Shown here: piece after piece, positions 23,501-35,500 of the stretch
Layout of the letters: each line of letters begins with the position of its first letter
Numbering within the stretch: the stretch's first letter is position 1
Assembly (NCBI GenBank): GCA_959347315.1
Contig: OY365807.1
Location: 33,353,660 to 33,417,659 of the forward strand
From: Bimastos eiseni
Taxonomy: Eukaryota > Annelida > Clitellata > Crassiclitellata > Lumbricidae
Direction: 5' to 3'
DNA length: 64,000 nt
Program-made: the position numbers and the translations under genes
Notes under the pieces: generated by a model
Seen by the model: only the letters and a program-made list of their open reading frames with translations
What the model was told of the DNA's origin: nothing
Database searches by the model: none

Positions 23501-26500
23501 TTATGTTGGAGTTGCACTGAGTTTGGTTTCATTTGCTCTCATCTGTTTCTCTTCTAGGTTTTACCCTTTCTGGTCATTGGATTGGGAGCCAGTGACATTC
23601 TTCTGGTTGTGCAGAGCTATGCACAGCTGACCAATTTCGACATCTCTCAAGCAGTAAGAACATGTAAATACATATATCATAAGACATGTCTATTAATAAA
23701 GGACAATTATATAAACAATGAATTAATGAAGATTATATTGCGAGTGTTTCATTCTAATAATTTAGATTGGTTCATATTATGCTAGTTTGATTTCTAAATG
23801 GCTTACTGATTAACTAGATAATGTTTTATTTCTGTGATAGGAATTGTTTGTAGATAATGTTTTATTTCTGTGATAGGAATTGTTTGGCTGGTGTCACAGA
23901 GAGTGTTGTCAGGTCATTCTTACGTCTTCCGTTACCATCTGTTTTTCATTCTTCTTCTGGACCATTTGTCCGATTCCTGCTCTACAGAGTTTCTGCTTTC
24001 AGGTGAAATGGATAATCTTCTTATAACATGCTTCTGATCATCTCGGTATTTAACAACAAACTTATCTCTATTTTTTTGGCCTGATATAGAAACGATCCCT
24101 CAAGAATAAAAGAATGATGTTAAGAATAGAAAATGATTGATCCGAAAAAGACCTCGTCTCATCCCAGTTTTTCAAGCCATCCAAATATGTGCATCTTATA
24201 TTCCTTATCTGGATTTTTCGTCTTTACTAAAAGTAGCCATTGTGATCACTGCTTATATTTTAATTAGGTGAATAATACAATGGTTACTTGGATGCACTCG
24301 CTCAGAACTCTCCATAACCAAGAGCAGACTGACACTAATGTTTACCGATAGCACCAATGCACACCTGTTTGTACTGGATTTTCTAGATTTATACAGCATT
24401 GGTTACTACGGGTTCAGGTGTTCCCTATAAATGTGGCCTTCTGTGTGTTGTTCTATGTGTTCTGCTGGTCTCATGCGAGTGATAAAATTAATTTGGTGTC
24501 AAAATTTTTTTAGCAGTACTTGACCTTCAAATTTCAACTGTCACATACATGTGCAGAAGTTCGTTATTAGTTCTTTCTAAATGCATGTGGTATTAGGCTT
24601 TAAATAACTTGATTAGCATATAGTATATATTTACAAATAAATACATAAAATATTAATTAATTGAATGCTTTTACATAATATTTTTACATGGCATATCAGT
24701 ATAGCCTATATGAATATAGGATCTATTTGCTATAGTCAGATAGATATTCATATATGTATATATATATGTATATATAATATATATATATGTGTGTGTGTGT
24801 GTTTGTGTGTATGTTAAAAACACTCAGCGTATATGAAGTCGTTAACGGGGGATAGTCGTTAAAAGGGGGTATCTACTTGCCCGAATGCCCCAGAAAACGC
24901 CAGCTTCCCGTTGCCATCGAAAAATGAAAAAATCAAGACTGCGTTTCTCTGATGGCCAGATATGTCATTAGCTTGCTGCAATATAGACGCCGCCTTCGCT
25001 TTTCACCATGAATTGCTCGCCTCATTTAAAGGAATTGTATTAACACAAATCTACTGTATCACGCAGAGTTGGCATGTTTGCAAGGTCTTAAACTATCAGG
25101 AGCATACGTTTCTGTGGTGGCCAGAGATGTCCTTGCAGACTAGGCATCGTGGCTCGTGGACTTGGAAAATCTTGCATCAGCGCTGTTTCAACGCGATCGA
25201 CAACATTTTACCTTCCGCTTCTCTCCTGATTTTAAGGATATATTGTGTGAACTTTAGGAGCCCCGACAATTTGTAGATATCTGCCAGACCTAAAAATATC
25301 AAGGGCATAGGTCTCTCTGGTGGCCAGATATATGCTTGTAAACTAGGCATCTTGGTACCCTGCAGCTGTATCATTGCGATTGGCAATATTTGACCTTCAT
25401 TACCTCGTCTGGTGAAAACACCGTCAGATAGCAGAAGAGTTCCTTTTAAAGGCCATTTTTTAATTTTTTGGATGAATTGAAAAATTCCAAGATGGCGGCT
25501 GTCAGAAATAAGGTAAAACAGAGTCACTTTTGAGCCGCCATCTTGGAAAAACTAGGTGGAAAATCGAAAAACTGTCTTGGTGAAAGACAGAGCCTTCTAA
25601 TGGCTACCCAAATTCCGAATTTTGTGGCTATACCTTGCCAGGAACCGTGGGAATACCTGTCCCCGATTGACACCCTAAAAATATTCTACCCCCCAAAACG
25701 TGAATTGTGTGGCTCCCACACACAACTGATTATTGGTTCTGGTAGACATTTATGTAGGTCTACTTGGCAGTGATATGACTTGAGGCTGGTGCTTCCGGTT
25801 GCCGAGAAAAATGGGAGAAAAGGTTTCTCGTTTGACTGCGCGTGCCGCCCCCTATCGACACATTTTGAAATCTTTTTTTTCGGAATCTTGATAAGGGCCA
25901 CCAGACGCTGAAATGGTGAAAAAAAATCGAAAATCGCAATTCAAGAAGTCGGTTGAATCAGAGGATAATGCCGTTGCTCGACTGCCCTATGGGAAATTTA
26001 TCCCCGGGCCTGAAAGGACTAACATGGAGTCGGCTATTTGGTTACTGAACTCCATATACATATATTGAATATGCTGATGTTGTGAGTGCTGAAGGCATTC
26101 TGTACTCTGTCTGACTGGAATCATCAATAGGCTTTAAGTGTAGCCATCGTCGAGATTTGATGGAACGAAATGATCGTAAGGAAGGACTTAAGATCAAGCA
26201 TATGGCCTTGCCTAATGAGCGACATTGCAATGAAAACATATGGCTTTATGGTCTCTTACTTGGTGGTCTTTAATCTTTATCAGTGTTTTTTTTTACTCTG
26301 GTGTTCTACTCTGCTCTTGTGTGCGTTTGTGTTTACCTGTTCTGCTGCTAGAGCAGGATAATCATTTGTTGAAGTGTGGTACTCTGCCTTCAGTAGATCT
26401 TTGATGTTTAATTTCACCACAGATCTCTTTGGTGCATAATGGTGTCCTAATGTCTCAGATAAAACGTCTAAGATAAACATATAGTAGTAGGACTGATGAA

Positions 26501-29500
26501 CGTCTTGCAGGTGCACATATAATTAAGTTAGACTCCTGGTAAACTTGTTGCTGCTACATGATGTAATATGACTATGTACCTTTGTAAACTTGCTGCTACT
26601 ACATCATGTAATTTACATTAGCTAACTATGTACCTGTGTACCTACCTACCTGAATTTTGTTAAATGAATTTTGCCAGCCAACTACTGGATGAATCTAAGC
26701 ATAAGAAATTCACTGTATACTTGTTTTCTTTCTTCTGGTGCTTGCATTATTGTGGTAATTATCCTTTTTGGCCAAGGGATATGCTGCTTTTATTGCCAGT
26801 TACCTCTTGATAATTCAGTTGATGTAGGAAAATATAGGGTCAGCTCAAAGTATGTCAAATTTAAAACTTAAATTTTTAGGGAAGGGCGTTCAAGAGAGAA
26901 CATCTTGTCTATGAAAAGACGAGTTTCTTCTAAACCTGAGGAAATGAAGCTGTCCTCTTATCATTAGAAATGTCACATGGGACTTAGTGATGTCTACCTA
27001 CTAGTAATTAAATTGTTTACATGTTTCGTTCAGGCAGGTTTGGTGACAGTAGTAACTGAATCGAACAATTGAGCAGCAAATTAAAGACTTTAACATGTAG
27101 TTTATATAAGTTGAATTTTAATAATTGTGTTTACAGGGTGCTGTGTTGATAATTGTCAACATGGTTTCTTTAGTGCTCATCTACCCTGGCATCTTATATT
27201 ATGATCTCCTTTGGCAGAAGAAAAAGTCGTCCCTTGACCCTCTCTCCTCCAGTTCCACTGGGTCAGTGAAATAAGCATACAATACATTCTTCATTTTGAA
27301 TATTATGTCTTAATGTTATTTTTATTACTATTGTTAAAATAATATTTTAGAAATTAATATTATATGTAGTTTGGATTTGTATGTACCCTGCATTACATTT
27401 TTGCTGTGCAAGTCATCGTCGTTGTCTGTGAAACGATTATCATCTGTAATGTCTTTTTAATGAACGTTAGACTTCAAATAGGATATGTAATAAGAATCTA
27501 CTTATTATATATAAGCAATGAATCCAGTGGACCTGCAGTCAAATATCTTATGTTATTGGACTGTGCACATTAAAATTAATTGACTTTAATCTAGATCTAT
27601 ATTTATTCATAAATTTGCAAAACTCATTGTAGTTGCCAACAGTCAGAATAACAACAATTATTATTTAATGCCTTTTTTACAAGGTACGGGAGATTGCTGC
27701 AGATGGGTTCAATTTGTTACTTATTCAACAATATATATAAATGACTTGTTACCACATATTAGGTTAACGTTTCATGCTTCCTTGCTTTTCTGTGCTAAAG
27801 CAGGAGTCACAAACAGCTACTTCCTGGAGTGAAAAATTTCCCACCAACAGAACTGGACTGTACCCATGAGAATCAAGTATGGTCCACATGCTTGTCAAAA
27901 GGTGAGCACCTTGGATGCAATGGGAAAGTTGCTGTGGTGACACCAAGAAGTATTTAAGAAAATAAATAGCCACCACAATTAGGACTCCAAAAGTTACTCG
28001 AGTAATTTTTTTGTACTCAAGTACTCATTTAATTTCTCTTGCAGTCTGAAAATTACAATTTTCCATATCTTATCTTTTGTTGTGTAACAAAAAAACTTAA
28101 AGTTTTCTGTTTCTTTGGCTGTTCAGTAGCTTTGTAGCTGCTACATTGAAGATTTAACTTTATTGGTGTGCCAGAACTTTAGTTGGAACCTATGCAATGT
28201 CTGCTTAGTCTATCTATATTCTATAGTAGAAACCATGCAGCTTGTATTAAGCAGCTTGTATTAGGCACTTCCGGGATTAACGAGTACTCCAGTACTCTCT
28301 AAGCTACTCGACCGAGTACTCGACTCCAAAACTACTCTTTAGCGGCAGCCCTAATAACAACACAGAATAGCTCGTTGCATTAATAAATACAGATGCATTA
28401 TGCACACATTACATACTCACTAATATTTTGAGGTTTTTTAATTTCTACCAATATGTGCCTGATTGCATTTGTGCTGCTTTAGTTGACAAGTCCATATGCC
28501 AACATGCTGGAGCTATATCATCTCAACAGTGTCTAATCGGAGGAAGAAAGAAGAGATGCAAAAAATATATTTCGAATCTGTGGACAAAATTCCATTGTTT
28601 TAGGTTTTCTCTGTTTGTCAAATATGTGTATGGACCTCGTTTGCAAGACGCTGTCACAAAGGTAACGATTACGAGCGTGTTTGTATAAAGGCAGTAATGA
28701 CAATAAACATAATTTTCTTTTTGTCCCCTTTCTTCGATCATACCTAACTTATTTGGGAGTGGGTTACTCCAAAACTTATAGTCAAATGTTTTCACAACAC
28801 CAAGTAAAAAGGGATACTACTTAAACACAGGCGTATGCCACATTATATGCTATTATACATGTACTAGGAGGTTATATCACTTTTCTGCCATCTGGACCAG
28901 GTTCTCCGCTCTGCAACCTGCCTCATAGGGCGTTTCTCCTACCTTGGACTGTATGCATGATACTTTGCACTGGCTTCCAACCCCACATCGCATCAATTGC
29001 TACGCTGGTCTGGCAATGCCTACTTGGCTCTACCTCAGCCTACCTACTGGAGCTCTGCTGCCCTGTTTTGGCTTTGGTGGCCATTGAGCTCTTTGTTCTT
29101 TTTCTGGTGGCAAGCTCCTAGTTCCTCATGCATGCACCATGACCAGCATTGCGCCTTCTCAGTTGTTGGCCCTCCATCTTGAATGCACTCCCTCTTAGAG
29201 ATACGACTGCTATCAAGAAGTAAAATGCCTTTGTATCACAATCTGCTATTGTCTGATTTATATTGCTGTAGTTAGACTGGAAGTGCCTCTAAGTAGGCTT
29301 CTGAGGGGCACTCTATGAATTATTAAAATGTGTGTATGAGCGAATGAAAGAATGTCATGCTCAGGTTGTTTATTGTCTTTGTATATATTTAGTTGTGTTT
29401 TGTTGTTTTAGACTCTGATCATCTGCATATTTTTTACATCACTCGGTGTTGGAGTATTTGGAATCATGCGTTTAAGTGACTGTCTGAGCCTGGCTGAGCT

Positions 29501-32500
29501 GGTTCCCCGCTCATCTACCGTGCATGGCTTCCTTGAAGCTGAGTTCAGGCATTTTGGATTTTCTAGCTTCACTGCTGTTACAAAGGTTGGTTGCTGTATA
29601 TGTCTGCCAATAAAATTTTGTAACCAAGGAGTGTGACGAACATTTATGTCGACTACACTTTTTTGTAAGTTGTATTGTTCATTAAATGTTTGCATTGTGA
29701 CACATGTACGTATTGATCAGCCTTATATTAATTAAGGTAGGTGAAATAGAGGCAGTTGGTTATTTTATGGCATGTCTCTGTCAAAATTCATCATTGGAAG
29801 CCTGATGTTGATGGTTGAGAGTGATATCAAGTGAAAAACGTTTCATCATGGTTTACATTATAAAGAATTGTCTATTTCATATCACTCACCAGAGATTCAT
29901 AGTTGTATGTAGAGGTCTAATAAAGTACATGTCACAGTCTACCACTGTAGCATGAGGTGAGATTATGTTTGTTAAGCCGATTGAATCTACTTCCAATAAA
30001 GACATCAAATTCGATAGTTGTGTTTGGAAGATTTTAAAGCTAAATGGTTGCCATTGGTGACTGACATCCAGTAGCTAATTGCTATTCAAAAGGCATTGAT
30101 TTGATTATTTGAGAAGGATTCAAGCATTGCAGCAGCATTCTTCCAAGTTGTCAGTGGTCGATCATGATTCATTGACATTTCTCTTTTGAAAATATTTACC
30201 AGAGTAATGTATTTTGTGATATTTGAGTTAAAATAGAGTCACTCTTCTGATATAACTGTTTGCACTATGACAGTGCCAGTCCCAAGCCTGGATGAAGGAG
30301 GAGGGTGATGCTTATCACACAGTATCATTGAACTGAAACCCCTACTACTCTTATGATGGAATAATGCAGGTCAAGGACATTACCCCCAGGTAGGGGGTAA
30401 TGTCCGGGGGGGGGGGAAATGTCCTGATACCATGTAATGCACCTCATAACACTGTTCTATGTGCAATGGTAATTTATTCTTTGCAGGGTCAGTTTGATTA
30501 TTCATCTGCTAAGGGTCAGCTGCTCTTGCATTCATATCACGAGGCATTTCACCAGGTTGATGCCATTGTTAAGACGTCTGATGGACAATGCCCGGAATTC
30601 TGGCTCCAGTTATTCAGATCTTGGCTTATGAGTAGGTCTATTTCTTCATGCTGTATTTTCAGTATGTTTCATCAATTAGGTCTTGATTCACAGTAAGATA
30701 ACTTTGTTAAAGCTGTAAGTTTCTTTAGTTAGTAGAAGAGCAGTCGATTAGTTTGGCCCTACCTATTCAACCTACGCTTACCACTGAGTTATATCATCTG
30801 ACTAGTGTGAGCTACTGCTAGATTCAGTGCTTTGAATAAGCTGGTGCTCTATGCTTATCATTAGTTTTGCGATTACGAGTGTATTAATTGTTTATTCAAT
30901 TTCTTTATATTCAGTGAATCAGGTCATTTTAGTCTTATTTATCTGTTAAGTTCTAGTTTTGAATATTGAAATACTGAATATTGAGAAAAGCAAGATGTTT
31001 AACAGAGGTACTTAAGGACTGCTAATTGTATTTAATTCTTATAGATGTGCAAGATGCTTTTGACATTGGGTTGAGGTCTGGATGTATCACAGAAGATGGT
31101 TGGCTGGGCAATTCTTCATCTGATGTGCGTCTTGGGCACAAACTAATCATCCAGACAGGGAATACCAGCAACCCATTTGATAGGAAACGGGTCAGTTAGT
31201 CAGTCAGTCAGTCAGTTAGTCAGTCAATTAGGTTGTTAATAAGTCGATTTGTGATCAATGATGATGTGGACACGGAAATGTAAGAAGACTCCAGTTTAAT
31301 GTTTTACGTTGATAAAGCATCATTCTCTAGACTTAGTTGGCCATTATTTTCATAATTTTATTTTAATTGGTATGGTAATTATTATGGCATGGATGGAGAA
31401 GAAGACAAACGAAGAGGTGTACAGGAAGATTGGAGTTGAGAATGATGAGACATTACAACAAACAGCGTTGAGAAGGAAGCTGGGGTTTTTCGGACATGTT
31501 ATGCGATCAGATGGAATGGAAAAGGAAAAGATGCTGGCATGTGGAGAAGGAAGAAAAGAGGGTGCCCAAAAAAAATGGATGGATGAGATACATGAAAAAA
31601 TGGGAATGAGCTGGAGGAATTAAGGGACGAAACTTCGGAAAGAAAGACATGGAGAGGGATGATCATGACGGTCGCTAGATTTCAGAGAAATGACAGCACA
31701 AGGTAAAAATTATTATGGTATGTTATATGTATTCACAGCTGACCTCAACATGTTGCTGCTAGAGCAGCTAGAGGTAATATTGTAGTAGCTGGTGCAAGTA
31801 GTAGAGGCAGGGGATGTGCCTCTGTGCCGATCACAGAGCTGTGGAATTGATATTTGCCTATTTGCCCCGCTTACATACTGCCATTTTAATTTTGAAACAT
31901 AGGTCGATCTGATTTTCTCTCAGTTCAAAACTTAAACATTATAAGATATCTGCAGTCATTGTTTTTGAACAATTTCTCTGTCATCATTCAATTCTGGTTG
32001 GACATCTTTTTGTGTGAATATGCCTTAAATATTGTTAAGTTGATTACACCACTTAGGAAGTGGTACAATTGTTATATTATATAAGTTACCACTGCTAAAT
32101 AGTTGTCCCCTTGAAACATTACTACAGATTGGGCGGATGGTCATCTGTAGTTTAATAATTATGGTCTAGCGTATTTGCGTTTAGGTATTTACTGGACGTC
32201 TTGTGGATGAGAATGGTGTCATATACCCTCCTGGTTTTTACATCTACCTCTCGGCATGGGCTTCCAATAATGCAATAGAATTTGCCTTTTCTGAGGGTAA
32301 CCTTCAGCCACCACCTCGTCAATGGTTCCATGACAAGGACGATCAAAACTTAGAAAGTGAGTTGCATCTATTTGTCATTGTTAATCACTATCTCAATGTT
32401 GTAGAACAAAGATATCCTTTGACTCCCGATCAATTACTGTATGCATGTGTGAAATTGAGTGTGAAGCCTCTGCAAAGGATACATTCACCTTATGCTGATA

Positions 32501-35500
32501 TGGGCTAATGACAAGCTGTCAAATCACAACCTTAATTTGATTGAGTTTACTATTATATACATCTTGCTTGAGTCAATATTTTGCATATTTTCTCTATGGT
32601 ATAATTTGTAGTTCCAAAATCACGATATCTGAAATTCACTCAGTTGCCATTTCGTCTTCGAAATGTGATCGATACAGAAAAAGCAATGGCCACCATTCAA
32701 GTAAGTATGTTAAAAGTCAGGACCTTGATTGAGTATGTAGTTGGTCACTTATCCAATGTTTTCAAAGCTTGTGTCGGTCAACTACGTACTCAAATATGGT
32801 GACAGTTTTTGTCAGACTTAATCTAGTCAGACTGCTTGTGTGGAGTTGTCCATATAGGATGTCTGCAATGCGGGATAGGAAGAAGTCGCCCTAAGGATTG
32901 GAAAATGCGGACAAGGGAGGGGCTAGGACTAATGAGGATATCCACATCGGAATTTGATTCAGTATTTCAGTACAACCTATGTCCAAAGTGCCAACTTTAT
33001 GTTTTCCATATAAATTATTGACTACAACCAACCTTAGTATCTTAAGTTCCAATAAATCCACCAATGTCTCTATACATTTTGCTAGATACATACATATACA
33101 TTATGTATTGTATGCATCACTACAGGCATCTGTGTCTGAGGCTGAATAGGTTTTGTAGGTTAGATGCTTATCTCATCTGCCTTCTGCAGCCATTATTACT
33201 CGTGGCCAATTAGATTAATGGCATATTTAATTTCATTATAAGTTTTATATTCTCACCAGATGAGCCTTTTAAAGTGGATGATTGTCCTCAAATGGAAGGG
33301 TGGGTAAGACCAGATGTGGGCAAGGTGAGAGTGGAGTCAAAATCGGGCAATTGTGCAGACATCCTTTAGGGGTGACCACTTTTAAAACTTATTATCTCAT
33401 ATTTAAGGTTTTCAAAATAAATTTATTTATATTTAGTAATTTAACATAACTTTCGTGTAAATCTTCTCTGTAATCGTTTTAATCCAGTGGCGTAGCGAGG
33501 GTGGGGCGAGGGGGCGAACCGCCCCAGGCGGCACTAGTCCTAGGGGCGGCATTTTCGGTTAAAAAATAAAAAAAATAACTTGTTGTACAAGTTGCTTTCT
33601 TCATGATTATTTTGCTGCTGTTATCTAAACCTGTCACAATGCTTTTTAGCTTTTACTCGACTTAAAACTAACATGTGATATGCCGAAGTATCATCGACCT
33701 AATCGAAAAGCCACTAGCGCTTATACACATCAGTGCAGTCCTCAGGTAAATTGGCGCCCTAAGCAGTCATCTATATAAGAGCGCCCCCACACCCATTGCA
33801 GACACAGTAAATGTGAGAAAATATGGGGTCAGGCAAGCACTGCACGAGGCACACAAAAATGCTTTTTTTGTCAAAATATATTAAGGCATATAAAAATTAA
33901 TAGGGAAAGAGCAGAAAATTCAATGAGGTGTTAAGAGATTGAATATCGTTATTGGAATTGGCCCAAAACTAGTATTTAATAACTAATTCATGAATTTATT
34001 TTTGTATCATCACAAAATTTTATTCCTGAAAACATCGCTGTATAATCCCTAAAATTCGGTGTCCCTAAAATTTGGAGCCCTAGGCGGCTTCCTATGTCGC
34101 CTATGCCAGGAGCCGACCCTGATAGACATGGCGCAAAAGAGAATTTAGACATTATTGTTATTAATACATTTATTTCATTCGATAGGTGTGAAAGTAATTG
34201 CGAAACTAAATTAACTAGCGTCCTCTTGCGATTAATAAAATACAAACTTGTAATCGACAAGATAATCTGCGCTGTTTTTTTTAAATTTTTTATTTTCATC
34301 TAAACTCGATTAACTTACTGACTAAATATATTTACACTAATTTTCACTAATTTTGGTTATAAATAAAAAAATATTCATTTCTTTTGTGATTTTTTACTTT
34401 TGTACATTTATTAGATTAAATTGGTTGCGTTTAGTAGCGGAAGTATCCGGGAAGTAGGACTGCCCCGCAGTGCCAAGTGCATTCCGTCTATATCCATGTT
34501 GTTTAATATTTCAGTTTTGTGGGAATGAAAGTATGAAACCGTTCCGTATCCGTAGTCTGTATGACAAGCTACCAATTATCAGTCTATTCTAATTTCTATA
34601 CTTACTATAGTCCCATCATGATTAAATTATATTATTTCCTTTCTATATGTAGAGAGAAAGAATAAAATTTTTACTGTTTCATTTTAATTTTGTGTGAATT
34701 TTATAATTTTCTATCTAGCCTGCAAGACGTTTGATAACCTTATTGTGAGGCTTGCTTTTTATTTGCTCATAAATGGTTTATTTCTTAATTATACTATCTT
34801 ATTTTGTTTTATTTTTTTTAATCAAATGATGACACATTTTAATTAGTCAAAAAGTTTTAATTTTGATAGTGCATGCTGATGTTGTTACTTACTGTATAAT
34901 GAATTGAATACCGAATAGAATAACCATAATGTATACAGTGAAAACACTCAAAACAGGCGTCTTACTCTTATGCCTATCTCCCCTTGTCCATATCCCGAAA
35001 TATGCATGAGAATAAAATGATGGAAATAATAGACAAGGGCGGAATTTTGTACCCTCGTCCCAGGCGGCACTTTGCCTCGCTACGCCACTGTTTTAATGTA
35101 TTTCATTTTTTGATGCATGCATGTACTTAAAGTTAGGGCTACACTGCTGAAAATTCTTATTGTCCTGTCAGGAGATACACAACATCAGTGATTACTTTGC
35201 GACGAGAGGCCTTCCAAACTTTCCAGTGGGACTCGTATTCACTTTCTTTGAACAGTTCAACAGTTTACACCTCTTCCTGGGAATTGCAATAATTGCTTCC
35301 CTTCTTGTGTTTTTCATTCTTTGTCTGGCACTCATGGATGCCTGGACTGCAACAATAGCTGTGAGTTATACCCTCTTCTTTATGTTTCTTCTCTTAGTCT
35401 GATCGTAGATGAGCTAAATTTCTATTACAAATTTATTTACTGACAGAAAGATAACTGCATGGAAGAGTTGAAGGTTTATCAGCAGGCACTGAGTGATGTA

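Larger units (their letters stand above)
22431..27261 (+). other. ptch: Sterol-sensing-domain exons of ptch (TM2-TM6)
   Basis: Exons 10-14 encode TM2 to TM6. Residues around 475-490 read VLPFLVIGLGASDILLVV. The family motif is Gly-x-x-x-Asp-Asp (human) or Gly-x-x-x-Asp-His (fly). Here the first acidic position is Ser (codon 23591-23593) and the second is Asp (23594-23596). Exon 14 ends TM6 with YPGILYYDLLWQKKKSS and then a Ser-rich stretch, after which exon 15 enters TM7 almost at once. Confidence 0.85.
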
